Shown here in pieces: positions 15,511 to 27,112 of a DNA stretch of 64,000 bases. The position numbers were made by a program, and so were the translations under genes. Below the pieces are notes generated by a model, which was not told the DNA's origin, searched no databases, and saw only the letters and a list, made by a program, of their open reading frames with translations. This DNA comes from Sphingobacterium hotanense (GTDB lineage: Bacteria > Bacteroidota > Bacteroidia > Sphingobacteriales > Sphingobacteriaceae). Every line of letters begins with the position of its first letter. The stretch's first letter is position 1. The DNA lies in assembly GCF_008274825.1 (NCBI RefSeq), contig NZ_CP030848.1, forward strand, positions 2,914,001-2,978,000, in the 5' to 3' direction.

Positions 15511-16817
15511 CTAATTTAAGTCGCCAATGAATTTAAATCCTGCTAAGTTCTTATTATCGCCACTGGCTCTAACCTGGGAGGCCGTCAATTCATATTCAAA
15601 TTCAAACTTCCCTTGATGAAGGCCTTCAATGATTGGCTCAAAGGCATTCTCGAGCACTTCGGCATTTCCATAGAGAGGTTGCTCATAGTTGAGCACAAAA
15701 TGGTCCCCATCCATGCGGTAGGTGAAAATATAAAGGGCGGAGAAACTATTCAATCCCTGTCGAATAATCTGGTTTACTATCAATAATTGTTCATTGATAT
15801 CAAAAACTAAATTCATCTGCGGAAATGTAGTGCCGGCAGCTAAGCGAGCCTTCCCTGCCGTCAAAAACGCATTTCTTCGTGTATTAAATTCAGCTCCGCT
15901 ACCTACAACTGCCTGTTCCATTGGGACGACAATAGACATATATTGCACGCCTAGGATTTTGTTGAGCGGCAGAATAGGCTCGCTTGCAGATTGAATCGGC
16001 ACGTTCTGTCCTGCATTTATTGCGTGAACACTATTGTCCTCTAAACCGAGGATAAACTTTTCAATATGCAAGTCATCAAATTCAAATGCTTCCTTTAATA
16101 CGATTTCATTGATTCCGGAAAAGGCGAATCCTAGACTCTTCGTCTCCAATTTGGAATCTTTCAGATAAACGAAAGAAACTTCTTTGGTGATCAGGTTCAA
16201 TGCCGTGCTGACGCGAACGCCCGACTTGGTGTTGAGAAATGGGAAACGCGCAGTTTGATTATATTTTTCGGCGACAGTTCGTAAATTGTTCAAATTGCCG
16301 TTACTGTAGGCTGTTGCTTCCTCCGCATTCGCTTTCACAAGGACAAGTTTACTCTGCGATAAACTGCCGACTAACTCTATGGTATCCGCGCTGACCTTTT
16401 TGAAATTGAACTCGAAATCTGCAAACATTCCCCAACCAGGCACCCCGTTCAGTATGGATGGATCTGGATCTGCCAGCAGATGCATGTACGAATAGGTATC
16501 GAAATAAAGCGCCGGCGTTGTGACAGCCTTTAATCTAAAAGAACTTTCTTTGGATTCTGTTCCTGTTGTATTATTGATATCTGAATACATGGTTACCCGG
16601 TTTTTATCGTTAAACTTTAATAAAAACCAAAGCCTCGCCCTCTATCGGGGTACAAATGCGCTTTCCAACCATGCTCCGCTGAAACCAATGCTTTTTCAAA
16701 TGAAACCATGGCTTCCCCCAGCTTTTTGTCCGGACGTTCGCCTTCAAATTCATTCTTCTTACAGGAGTAAGTTAGAACAAGAAGACTTAAAATTATCCAA
16801 GCTATATATTTTTTCAT
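15511..16817 (-). pseudogene. DUF4302 lipoprotein gene split by a frameshift
   Basis: Two minus-strand frames together make one DUF4302 protein. The first (16817-16617) encodes the lipoprotein signal (LLVLTYSCKKN) and EKALVSAEHGWKAHLYPDRG, then stops after RGFGFY. The second frame, reading through KFNDKNRVTMYSD and on to 15511, supplies the rest of the domain. The frame change lies near 16617-16626 at GGTTTTTATTAAAG; one missing base would restore a continuous frame of about 434 codons. The intact paralogue follows 6 bases downstream. A sequencing error, a true mutation or programmed slippage are all possible; a decaying or switched-off gene is favoured because SusC in the same operon is broken too. 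Confidence 0.8.
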
Positions 16818-16847
16818 GCTGTTTAATTTTGAAATGATGAATAATGG

Positions 16848-17714
16848 TTACTCTGCAAGAAAGGCTGCCAATGCTGATTGTGTCTCTCGCTGTAATGCCC
16901 TAAAGTCAATTTGATATTGCTTAGTGAAATAATCGACAACCATCGACTCCTTCTTTCTAAGAATCGCTTTGGCTTTTGCCGGAACATTCTCTTTATTGAC
17001 CACCGAATCAAAGTGAGCTTGTCCGTATACCAATAAAAACGAGACAGTTTCAACAAAATCCTCGTCAGCATTCGCCTTCGCATAAGCGGATATCAGGCCT
17101 TGTTGATGCGCAATTTCATCCGTATTATTAAACCATGTCGCTGTATACCATTCCGGATTCAGGGCCTTCCATTCTAACGGATACAACTTTGTTTGATGTA
17201 GGATATGAGCAAATTCATGATGCATAGTATGCAGCATACGCTCAACTTGCGGTCTGTCCTTAGGATCAAATTTGTTTAAAAGGAGCAAGACGATCTTCCT
17301 GCCGCCTTCAGCTTGACCTAACACGATTGTTCCATCATTGTTCCATTCCGCACTGCCAGCTAGTACGAACTGCTTCGGTGCATATTTCTTGATGAAAGAT
17401 TCTCCCGCTACTTTGACATAGGGCTTAATCCATATTTCGCGAACGGACGACATAGAGGGTTGAATCTTCTCTTCCCGAATAGGGACGATACTCTTTACAT
17501 AATTCAACTCATATGGATCCCAGCGATACTTTACTTCGATGTTGTAAGGATCAAGAAATTCCTTCTTCAACCAATCATCAATTGGACCACTAACCCAGGT
17601 ATCCCCTCCTAGACCTAGTATTGGAGTGTCCTTTATCTTTTCTTCTTTGCCACAAGCGGCCAAAAGCAACAATAAAAGAGGTATTAAATATTGAGTGATG
17701 TTATTTCTTTTCAT
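16848..17714 (-). CDS. Substrate-import-associated zinc metallohydrolase lipoprotein
   Basis: This 288-residue lipoprotein (LLLAACGKEE) carries the zinc-binding motif HEFAH in MLHTMHHEFAHILHQTK near residues 162-178, with a later acidic stretch (NADEDFVETVSFLL) that could supply the third ligand. Proteins of this kind accompany SusC/SusD pairs with DUF4302 proteins in Bacteroidota, as here. The enzyme presumably acts on the imported substrate or on a surface protein; whether it cleaves peptides is not known. It is 3 bases downstream of the SusD gene and clearly in the same operon. Confidence 0.87.
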   Translation of the reverse strand: MKRNNITQYLIPLLLLLLAACGKEEKIKDTPILGLGGDTWVSGPIDDWLKKEFLDPYNIEVKYRWDPYELNYVKSIVPIREEKIQPSMSSVREIWIKPYVKVAGESFIKKYAPKQFVLAGSAEWNNDGTIVLGQAEGGRKIVLLLLNKFDPKDRPQVERMLHTMHHEFAHILHQTKLYPLEWKALNPEWYTATWFNNTDEIAHQQGLISAYAKANADEDFVETVSFLLVYGQAHFDSVVNKENVPAKAKAILRKKESMVVDYFTKQYQIDFRALQRETQSALAAFLAE

Positions 17715-17716
17715 AA

Positions 17717-19195
17717 TTAGCGAGGATTTAAGGCTAAACCAGAACTTTGTGCTTCCTGCGGAATCTGGAACACGCGCATCGGATCATTAACTCCCAAGAT
17801 GAGTATCTCATTGTCCGTAGTCCTATGGGTAACCGGTAATTTGTGACGAATAATATCAAACCAGCGTTGTCCTTCAAAAATAAAATCTACGCGTTTGAAA
17901 TCTAACACACACTGTACGATCGCACGCTTCAAATCTGCCGTTTTGTAAAATTCCAACAGGTTCCGGTCTGTAATACTGTGCAATTCTGGAACATATATCG
18001 GAATCGAAGGACTATGTATAATGCGCTTGGACGCGAAATCATTTAAGTCTTGTATGGCATTATCATATTTTGCTAATTCGGCATATGCCTCCGCTCTATT
18101 GAACAACACCTCCTCTGCAGTAAACAATGGAATAATATTGTATGGCGTTCCGATTTCAGCGTTCAACGTCTGGCGAACGAAGTGTTCCCTAAACTTAGGG
18201 ATATTTAGGCTCGTTTCTCTTCCGTAGATATTATATGCCCACGAACCGTCAGTGACATTGGACGTCGTGAAAAGCTCATTCATGATATCAGTCGTCAGGC
18301 TATAACGATATACGGGATAAAACCTTCCCCAAATAGAAGGGGCTTCTGCCATCAATAAATTCGCTGGATTGTCTGCTCGTGTATATTGAGCTTGTAGCTC
18401 ATAGTATTGAAATGAACGGTAAGCTTCCGAATTGATAGCACGAAGACTGGATGCTATATCGCCCCCCACGAAGACTTGGTTTGCATGCTCAATAGTCTTC
18501 TGATAGTCTTTTTTAAACAAGTAAAAACGCGTAGCAAAAGCATGTGCAGCCGCAACGGTAAAATGATATTTTGGAGCTTTCTTATAAGCGGCATTATCTA
18601 ATAGCGGCAACCCTTCTAACAGATCTTTTTCGATCTTATTGTAGGTTTCAGCGACAGTGCTACGTTCATATTTGCCAATGACCACTTTGCCCACTTCCGT
18701 AACATAGGGTATCCCCGGATTGGCTGCAGCATTTGTTGCGTCGTATGGTTGTGCAAAGAAATTGACCAACATAAAGTGCGCATAAGCTCTAGCGACTAAA
18801 GCCTCACCCTTGTAGGGTATATATGCAGGATCATCACCCGCTTTTTGAATAGCCTCTAACGCATGATTTGCGGCAGCAATAGCAGCATAAGCTGCATTCC
18901 AATAATAAGTTGGCGAATCCATATTGATATCCGCGACATCTTCAAATCGATAAGGCGCTGAATTTACGATTTCCACTGTTCCTGCTCCTTTATCGCCTGC
19001 ATTATCCGACATCCCCTCCGTAAAACTGATATAGTTTGCTTGCGGATATGCTGTCGCCAGAAGTTCAGCGACTTTTTCCACCGAATTAATTTCGGTTCGC
19101 ATATCAGGATTTACATCTAGGAACTTATTACATGACGGTAAAAGACCTAGGAATAAAATCGCAGATGGGATAATAATCTTATTTATAGTTTTCAT
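17717..19195 (-). CDS. SusD/RagB-family nutrient-binding outer-membrane lipoprotein
   Basis: This 492-residue lipoprotein (FLGLLPSCNKFLDVNPD) has the SusD/RagB start with the FLDVNPD motif, a helical TPR-like body (for example YIPYKGEALVARAYAHFMLVNFF near residues 125-147) and a C-terminal segment with RWFDIIRHKLP. It covers the mouth of the partner SusC channel and binds the nutrient before import. The substrate is unknown; the zinc metallohydrolase neighbour points to a peptide- or protein-derived ligand rather than a glycan, but that is inference. It lies 12 bases downstream of the SusC gene and is itself intact. Confidence 0.94.
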   Translation of the reverse strand: MKTINKIIIPSAILFLGLLPSCNKFLDVNPDMRTEINSVEKVAELLATAYPQANYISFTEGMSDNAGDKGAGTVEIVNSAPYRFEDVADINMDSPTYYWNAAYAAIAAANHALEAIQKAGDDPAYIPYKGEALVARAYAHFMLVNFFAQPYDATNAAANPGIPYVTEVGKVVIGKYERSTVAETYNKIEKDLLEGLPLLDNAAYKKAPKYHFTVAAAHAFATRFYLFKKDYQKTIEHANQVFVGGDIASSLRAINSEAYRSFQYYELQAQYTRADNPANLLMAEAPSIWGRFYPVYRYSLTTDIMNELFTTSNVTDGSWAYNIYGRETSLNIPKFREHFVRQTLNAEIGTPYNIIPLFTAEEVLFNRAEAYAELAKYDNAIQDLNDFASKRIIHSPSIPIYVPELHSITDRNLLEFYKTADLKRAIVQCVLDFKRVDFIFEGQRWFDIIRHKLPVTHRTTDNEILILGVNDPMRVFQIPQEAQSSGLALNPR

Positions 19196-19207
19196 AATCG
19201 TTTGGTT

Positions 19208-22200
19208 CTAAATTCCTAGTTTAAGTGATAGCGTAAATTGACGAGGGATAGGCATTGCCACACCGCCAGAGCCAAAGAACTCAGGATCCTGTCCATTCAA
19301 ATCTTTATCCGAGTAAATCAACCAAAGATTATTTGCGACCAAGCTCAACGACGCTGATTTCAATGTCGATGTTTTGAGTAAATTCTGCGGCAAATTGTAT
19401 GAGAGCATCACTTGCTTCAAGCGAATAAAGTCACCCTTAGCAACCCGACGGGTGGAATAATTGTAGTTATTATACGGATAAGAACCGATGATATCGGAGT
19501 TCTCACGTCGGTCGAGTATGGAAGGTTCCGCGTCATCACCATACATTAGCCATCGATTCAAGAACTCGTCGGGCGTCGCATCCAACTCTGTATATGAGCT
19601 TCTGAACGCTGGTCTAAGACGCACAACATTCCCTGTACTGAAGGTCACTAATGCTGTAAGCCGAATATTCTTATATTGGAATCCGTTGAAGAAACCACCG
19701 GTTAGCAGTGGATCGATAGAACCTCCATAAACGAGATGTGAAGTATTTAGATCTTGTAAAAAGACCTCTGGAGACTCCTCTCCCTTTTCATTGATGAATT
19801 TAGGCATCCCCTGTTTTTGATCAAGTCCTCTATAATCTAATGAAAACAAGCCTCGCTGCGGATACCCCACCATGGCGCCACCGTCTGTATTTACGAGTGA
19901 CCAAATATTGGGCTCATTACGTAGGTTCGTAATTTTCGCTTTATTATATCCGAAATTAAATTGTGTATCCCATTTCCAATCCGATTTATTCAATAACTTG
20001 ACACCTAAGGACCTTCAACACCATAGGCTTCCATGTCAGCATAGTTTGCTAACTTCAAAGCTTCCCCATCAATACCGCCGGTCCGAATACGTCCAATCAG
20101 ATCGTAGCTATCGTGGTCATAATAGTCCATCGTTAGTGTCAGTCTATTATTCCACATGGCCATATCAAACCCGATATTAGCCTTGTACATCTTCTCCCAA
20201 GTCAACTCTGAGTTCTCGACATTAGCTATCCCGATAACAGACTCTCTTTCGGTTAAGTAAGGTCTATTGGCTGCTCGATTACGCAATACAACGCTCGAAT
20301 TAGTAGCAGGTCCGCTACTAGCTGTCAATCCATAACTCGCCCGAAGGGTCGCCGTATTGATAAAGCTTTGCCTTTGGAAAAACTCCTCACCATCGATGTT
20401 CCAGGAAGCACTCAGGTTCCAAGTCGGTAACCAACGCGCTGTATTCGTGCGCCCCATTAAGTTGGAACCATCATAGCGAACAGTTCCCGCCACGTTGTAT
20501 CGATCTTTAAAAGTATACCGAGAATTCAAACCGTAGGCTAGAAAACGCTCCTTACGCTTGGACATTTCAAAATAATTCGCATTCGCTTCAACCATCATTT
20601 TCAGAAATTTAGGATCCACATACGGTACACCGCCCTTATCAAATTGATAGCCATATCCGTTGAAAACCTTAAACTTTCTATCAGCAGAACGGAGCTCCAT
20701 AAATGCATAAGAATTCAGCTTATGATCCTCCGCGAGTTTTACATTGTAATCCAAGGAATTCCGAAGATTGTAACTAACCATATTAACATCGTCTGTATTA
20801 TAGAATCCTCCGTAAGGGAGAATAACAATAGGTTCAGCTTCCGGATTATCAGGATCACGATAAAGAAACCTGTTCGATTCTCGAATTGTCGCATCCGCAT
20901 CTGCTCGATATGCATTTGGGATATTCGAGTTTTCGTGGATGTTATGCTCCTGATTGGTAACCGCATATCGATATGCTCCTTCAAAAGAAAACTTAAGGTT
21001 GTTTAGAATATTATATCGCAAATCACCCTGCATTTTGAAATCAATAAAATTCAGTTTGATATTATTGTATTCCAATTCATTGAGAATATTGAAGGGTGCG
21101 AAATTCCGTCTAAAATACTCGAGGTTTCCCTTTTCATCATAGGCTGTAAGCACCCTGCTGGTATTTAGGGCATAGCTGAAGGGATTAATATCAAAATCAC
21201 GATCAAAGCTTCCAGTAACCTGGTTACTTGTCCGTCCTAAGGTTCCCGGTGCATTTTGATCACGAATCGATCCCTGCGCGATAATTCCAAAGTTAAGGCG
21301 CTTGCTTGGTGTAAAAGTCGCCCGCACATTCCCCGTATAACGTTGTACCGCGTCTGCTTTACTCCAGCCATTATCGTTCAAATAACTTGTAGAGACATAC
21401 AACTGGCCTTTTTCTGTACCCATAGACACGCTTAATGCATGCTCTTGCATTAGCGAATTATCGAACAACACGTCGAACCAATCCGTATTAGCGTTCGCAT
21501 AGCGCTCTAGAAAAGCACGTCTACTTGCTGGATCATTCTTCAACCCAAATTGCCCGTTCGACTCGTTATATTGATTGATCAGATCTGCCATCTTAATGAA
21601 TACACCACCATTGGCAAATCGAGACGTTTGCCCATAATTCAGCCATCCTTTACGTTGCATTTCCGCATACATCGACATCTGATCGTGGGAATTCATAATA
21701 TTAAACTGACTGTAAGAAGGTTTGAGATAGGTTGAGAAATTTCCAGTATAGGAAACTAAAGGTGTTCCAACCCTACCTTTTTTGGTCGTAATGACGATAA
21801 CCCCGTTCATTGCACGAGCGCCATATAGAGATGTCGCAGCGGCATCTTTTAATATTTCGAAGCTCTCAATATCGTCAGGATTTAATCCTGCTACAGACGA
21901 TCCGATTAGGGTCGCCGGGTCGCCCGTTGACAACTGCTCGTTAGAAATATTGACAATATCCTCCAGGATCATCCCATCTACAACCCATAAAGGCTTGTTG
22001 TCCCCGCTGATGGAAGTCGCACCCCGAACCCTTATTTTAGGAGCAGCTCCGAATGTCCCCGATACATTCTGAACCGAAACACCTGCAACTTGTCCTTCTA
22101 ACATCCGGCTGACATCGGCAATACCGTCGCGACGGACATCCTCGGTGTTAATCTTCGTAGAAGCGCCAGTGAATTGTCGCTTACTTACCACCTGATAGCC

Positions 22201-22575
22201 CGTAACTACAACATCATCAAGAACCGTACTTGTAGCCTTCATATTGACGCTAATAAAATCACGTGCACCAACGGTGATATCCTGTCCTTCGTAGCCTAAT
22301 AATCGAATCTGAAGAACTGCGCCCGCAGGAACCTGTAGTGTAAACTTCCCCTCGGAATCGGTTGACACCCCCTGTGAAGTGCCTTTGATTATCACTGAAG
22401 CTCCCGATAATGGTTTACCGCCCTGATCGCGCACTTCCCCTTTAATGGTTCGTTGGAAGTCTATGGAACCCACGCTATTCGCCTCAGCGCTAGATAGTAG
22501 GAATAAAATCAACATGGAAGAAAATGTTGTTATCCATAACGACTTCGCTTTGTTAAAAATTAAAAATAAATCCAT
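19208..22575 (-). pseudogene. SusC/RagA-family TonB-linked receptor gene with a frameshift
   Basis: Two frames together encode one SusC-type outer-membrane transporter of about 1120 residues. The first (22575-20005, 856 codons) has a signal peptide, a carboxypeptidase-like domain (GEVRDQGGKPLSGASVIIKG), a plug with DDVVVTGYQ and SLYGARAMNGVIVITTKKGR, and most of the barrel. It stops after EAYGVEG. Reading in the shifted frame from about 20004 continues GVKLLNKSDWKWDTQFNFGYNK and ends with FTLSLKLGI at 19208. One missing base near 20005-20013 explains the break. There is no STN domain, so it is not a FecR-signalling receptor. Without the last strands the barrel should not assemble, unless the break is a sequencing error. 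Confidence 0.85.
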
Positions 22576-22780
22576 ATAGTTAAGTAATTAGTCATAAAAA
22601 ATCTATCAAAACTTAGCGTGTATTTTGGTTAAAGCTTATTTAAAAAAGATCTTTCGAATGGTGCCGCCACGTTCGGCATTTCCTTCTAATGCCCTAAATT
22701 GATTGCCAATGTTGTTTATTAATGTTTATGATGAATCTTAATCTTTCAGTCAATTTGTTGGAGGGATCTCCATGTCCATG

Positions 22781-23035
22781 CTACTTCCTACCATTACGTT
22801 CCTCAAAGTGGTTTTCCTTTGCCACCTCCATTAAAAACAAGCCTCTACACTCATCCAACACATCCTCATCGACTCGCTCCTTCGACGCTGCCTCCCAAAC
22901 CTTATCTAAATACTCATCCAAATGCAGCTTACCCTCTACTGAATTCACATACTCCTCAACGCGCTTCATTTCGGCTTTGGAACAACCATCGGATAAATAA
23001 TTCTCCAACAAGAATTCTGTAATTCTTTCCGTCAT
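22781..23035 (-). CDS. Small protein resembling a FecR N-terminal domain
   Basis: This 84-residue acidic protein begins MTERITEFLLENYLSDGCSK, a pattern like the cytoplasmic anti-sigma N terminus of FecR-type regulators in Bacteroidota (helical, LLxxYLxxxC, then an acidic helix). It stops at residue 84, before the transmembrane helix and periplasmic FecR domain that such regulators need. No remnant of these was recognised in the 205 bases before SusC. It could be a truncated anti-sigma, a small stand-alone regulator, or unrelated. It lies upstream of SusC in the same direction and may lead that operon. Confidence 0.5.
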   Translation of the reverse strand: MTERITEFLLENYLSDGCSKAEMKRVEEYVNSVEGKLHLDEYLDKVWEAASKERVDEDVLDECRGLFLMEVAKENHFEERNGRK

Positions 23036-23199
23036 AATTGGTGGTTATAATTTTCAAACGACGCGAAACTTTGAAGGCCGTTCAATATGATAAACAGTAT
23101 TTTTTAGGCACCGTACTATCCACTTCAAAAAAATATTTTCATCCTATCCAATCGACTTCTAATCAGCACCTAATAATTAGCGACTTGACCGTACACTAA

Positions 23200-24850
<1,651 letters not shown>

Positions 24851-24852
<2 letters not shown>

Positions 24853-24887
24853 CAAAAAAGGCGATTCGAAGAATCGCCTTTTTTGTT
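24851..24887. terminator. Intrinsic terminator after the ABC-F gene
   Basis: GGCGATTC/GAATCGCC with a GAA loop is flanked by A and T runs (AACAAAAAA/TTTTTTGTT). It overlaps the ABC-F stop codon region and works on both strands. Confidence 0.85.
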
Positions 24888-24889
24888 AT

Positions 24890-25334
24890 TTAGATTTTAG
24901 ATATTAGACATTAGATATCAGACACTGCATTTCGGCTTTTGAAAGAAAGGTATGTATCCAAGAAAGGAAGGGAAATTTGTCTTGAAGAAAAGAAGGGAAA
25001 TTTGTCTGAACCAGGAAAGAAAGGATTAAAAGATTAACAGGATCCTGCTAATCCTTACATCCTTCCTTTCCTGGTTCAAAGACAAATAATCCTGCTAATC
25101 CTTACATCCTTCCTTTCCTGGTTCAAAGACAAATAATCCTGCTAATCCTTACATCCTTTCTTTCCTGGTTCAAAGACAAATAATCCTGCTTATCCTTTTA
25201 TCCTTCCTTTCCTGGTTCAGACAAATTTTCTTTTCCTTCCCCGGTTCAAAGACAACACACATCTCGCGCTTCCTTTCAAACAACACTCTAATGTCTAAAA
25301 TCTCATATCTAATATCTCATATCTAATATCTAAT
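24890..25334. repeat. Composite palindromic intergenic element, copy 2
   Basis: The whole gap between the convergent ABC-F and AAA+ genes is repeat DNA. The outer arms are ATATTAGA-type repeats (24897-24922, inverted near 25289-25334). Next come two GGGAAATTTGTCT copies, then a palindrome (25008-25077) with ACCAGGAAAG and TCCTTTCCTGGTTC arms around GGATCC, then the 47-bp tandem array. The element lacks the TAGTTAGTATTTAG outer module seen in copies 1 and 3. Its right edge runs into the coding sequence of the AAA+ gene and provides its TAG stop. Confidence 0.8.
25043..25230. repeat. Four-unit 47-bp tandem repeat
   Basis: Units start at 25043, 25090, 25137 and 25184, an exact 47-base period. 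Each reads TCCTGCTAATCCTTACATCC and continues TTCCTTTCCTGGTTCAAAGA before CAAATAA. Copies 1-3 are nearly identical and copy 4 is more diverged. There are no spacers, so this is not a CRISPR array. The unit is the right arm of the palindrome of the composite element, amplified. Confidence 0.9.
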
Positions 25335-26052
25335 CAACAATTTTCTGATGCCTTCCCTCCAGCGCCGCAATTAACTTCGCTTTTACAAGCGTATAGGTGT
25401 AATCTTTGGCTTCTGCAAAAGAGATGTTATACCGGCGTTCTATTTGTTGCAACTCGTTAGGAAAACGAACCAATAACTTATCGTAATACGCATCTAACAC
25501 TTCGTTGGATGGCATTTCAAAACTAATCTTCAATTGAAAACGGCGGATCAGCGCAAAGTCTATGATATCGATATGGTTCGTTGCACAGATGAGCATCACT
25601 TGCTCGGGCAAGTAGTCAATCAGCTGAATCATTGTATTCACCAAGCGGCGCATCTCACCCACATCGTTCTCATCCTCGCCTCGAGCTTTTCCAATCTGAT
25701 CAAATTCATCCAGAAATAATACCGCTTTATCGCGAATCGCCCGATCGAATACCTGCTTAATATTTTGGGACGTTTCCCCAATTCTAGAATTGATGATGTT
25801 GCTTAGGTTCAATACGATCAACGGTCTTTCCACAGCATTTGCTATAGCCTTAGCTGTTGTCGTTTTCCCACAGCCGGAGCTGCCGAAAAGCAAAACCTTA
25901 TTGTTTACCGGAAGGCCATATTGTTGAAGGTCATCAACATATAATTGTTCTTTAATCAATTGCTGGATCTGCAATCGGTTTTCCTCGCTCAGGAAAACAT
26001 CATTTAAATTAACTGGTTCTTTATCCTTAATAATAAGGTCTTGAATATTCAT
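25330..26052 (-). CDS. AAA+ family ATPase
   Basis: This 240-residue protein is a single AAA+ domain. Walker A is GSSGCGKTT (about residue 57), Walker B AVLFLDEFDQI (about residue 113), sensor 1 ICATNH (about 155) and an arginine-rich ALIRRFQLKI follows. There is no protease, helicase or transmembrane domain, so it is probably a remodelling ATPase that needs a partner. The last codons and the TAG stop lie within the adjacent repeat element, so the C terminus may have been trimmed or extended by its insertion. It stands alone; the substrate is unknown. Confidence 0.87.
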   Translation of the reverse strand: MNIQDLIIKDKEPVNLNDVFLSEENRLQIQQLIKEQLYVDDLQQYGLPVNNKVLLFGSSGCGKTTTAKAIANAVERPLIVLNLSNIINSRIGETSQNIKQVFDRAIRDKAVLFLDEFDQIGKARGEDENDVGEMRRLVNTMIQLIDYLPEQVMLICATNHIDIIDFALIRRFQLKISFEMPSNEVLDAYYDKLLVRFPNELQQIERRYNISFAEAKDYTYTLVKAKLIAALEGRHQKIVD

Positions 26053-26100
26053 GCGTTACGGGGGAGTCAAACTTCTATAAAGCCCAAAAATACGAAATAC

Positions 26101-26544
26101 TTACTCGATAACTAAGAGAAGCACCGGATAATCTTTTCCCAAGGAATCCTGCTCAGTACGCGATGATACTTTAAAGCCATGCCTTTGATAGAAGACAACA
26201 GCCTGTTCGTTCTGCTCATTAACATCTACAGACTTTACGCCAAGTTCCTCGACAGCATAGTTCAACAATTGCTTGCCTATACCGCGGCCGCGGAAAGCAT
26301 CATCAACGAATAGCATCTCCAAATGATGTTCATTTACAGCCATGAATCCGAGAATAGACTCCTCTTTAAATACATAAACTTCTAAGTGAGGCAGATATTC
26401 GTTTGGTATCGCGTCTTTAAAAAACAAAAAGTCTTCTTCCTTCAAAAAATGATGGGTAGCTTTTACAGCAGATTCCCAAATATCAACCAATATCCTATAA
26501 TCCTGAGACTCGTAGCGCTCAATTACCCCTCTAATTTCTGCCAA
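26101..26544 (-). CDS. GNAT-family N-acetyltransferase
   Basis: This 147-residue protein matches a GNAT fold: the acetyl-CoA loop is DDAFRGRGIGKQLLNYAV near residues 81-98, and the C-terminal HGFKVSSRTEQDSLGKDYPV is typical of the family. The donor would be acetyl-CoA; the acceptor is unknown. Its start overlaps the 3' end of the upstream GNAT gene by 22 bases, so the two are translated from one transcript. Confidence 0.85.
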   Translation of the reverse strand: MAEIRGVIERYESQDYRILVDIWESAVKATHHFLKEEDFLFFKDAIPNEYLPHLEVYVFKEESILGFMAVNEHHLEMLFVDDAFRGRGIGKQLLNYAVEELGVKSVDVNEQNEQAVVFYQRHGFKVSSRTEQDSLGKDYPVLLLVIE

Positions 26545-27068
26545 TTGCTTTTTTCAATTAAGTAAACGAAGTTCTTTTTAATACCCTCGCCGTAATAGGC
26601 TACTTCCTTCTCATCAATCTTAATTGCGCCCAAGCGCTCGATAGATATCTGCGAGCGTAAGTTTTCCGCACCGATATGAAAAAGTACCTTCGAAACATAA
26701 GGAAAGATGTAAGCTAGCATCATGCGCTTGACCGCATGATTGGCTCCCGAACCCCAATAATTCGTTGCGTAGAATGTGTAGCCTATATGAATGCTATCAT
26801 CCAGTGGTTCTCGGTCGTAAAATCGAGTACAGCCTATTACCGCCATGCTATCTTTATCAATAACTTTGAACGCGCCTCCACTATTTAAAGCGCCTTCAAA
26901 GAAATTCGTGAATACGTCACGACGCCAACGGTCTTTATTAGGATGCTGCTCCCAAACTTTAGGGTCCGAAGCAACTGCATATAGTTCTTCGAAATCATCC
27001 GCTTGTAATGGGAGCAGCAAATATTGCTCATGCTCTAGCACAGGCTGTAGGTTAACATTCATTTCCAT
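26523..27068 (-). CDS. GNAT-family N-acetyltransferase, RimJ/RimL type
   Basis: This 181-residue protein resembles the RimJ/RimL branch: LQADDFEELYAVASDPKVWEQHP at the N terminus, then a DDSIHIGYTFYATNYWGSG segment and RSQISIERLGAIKID near the C terminus. Such enzymes acetylate protein N termini or small amines; the substrate is not known. A longer TTG-initiated frame (27095) would start inside the TAACTTTG promoter element at 27093-27100, so the ATG at 27068 is chosen. Confidence 0.85.
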   Translation of the reverse strand: MEMNVNLQPVLEHEQYLLLPLQADDFEELYAVASDPKVWEQHPNKDRWRRDVFTNFFEGALNSGGAFKVIDKDSMAVIGCTRFYDREPLDDSIHIGYTFYATNYWGSGANHAVKRMMLAYIFPYVSKVLFHIGAENLRSQISIERLGAIKIDEKEVAYYGEGIKKNFVYLIEKSNWQKLEG

Positions 27069-27092
27069 TGCTCTCTGGTATTTGGTGTTTAC

Positions 27093-27100
27093 CAAAGTTA
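27093..27100 (-). promoter_or_regulatory. TAnnTTTG -7 element for the GNAT pair
   Basis: The minus strand reads TAACTTTG, 24 bases before the ATG at 27068. It overlaps the start of a longer TTG frame and so helps decide the start codon. Confidence 0.55.
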
Positions 27101-27112
27101 AAGAACAATCAT

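Noticed and set aside
20644..21006. 120-residue plus-strand ORF opposite SusC
   Set aside because: Repetitive Ile/Arg-rich composition, antisense to the SusC coding frame; a shadow ORF.
25043..25230. CRISPR array
   Set aside because: The repeats are directly adjacent with a 47-base period and no spacers, and no cas genes are present.
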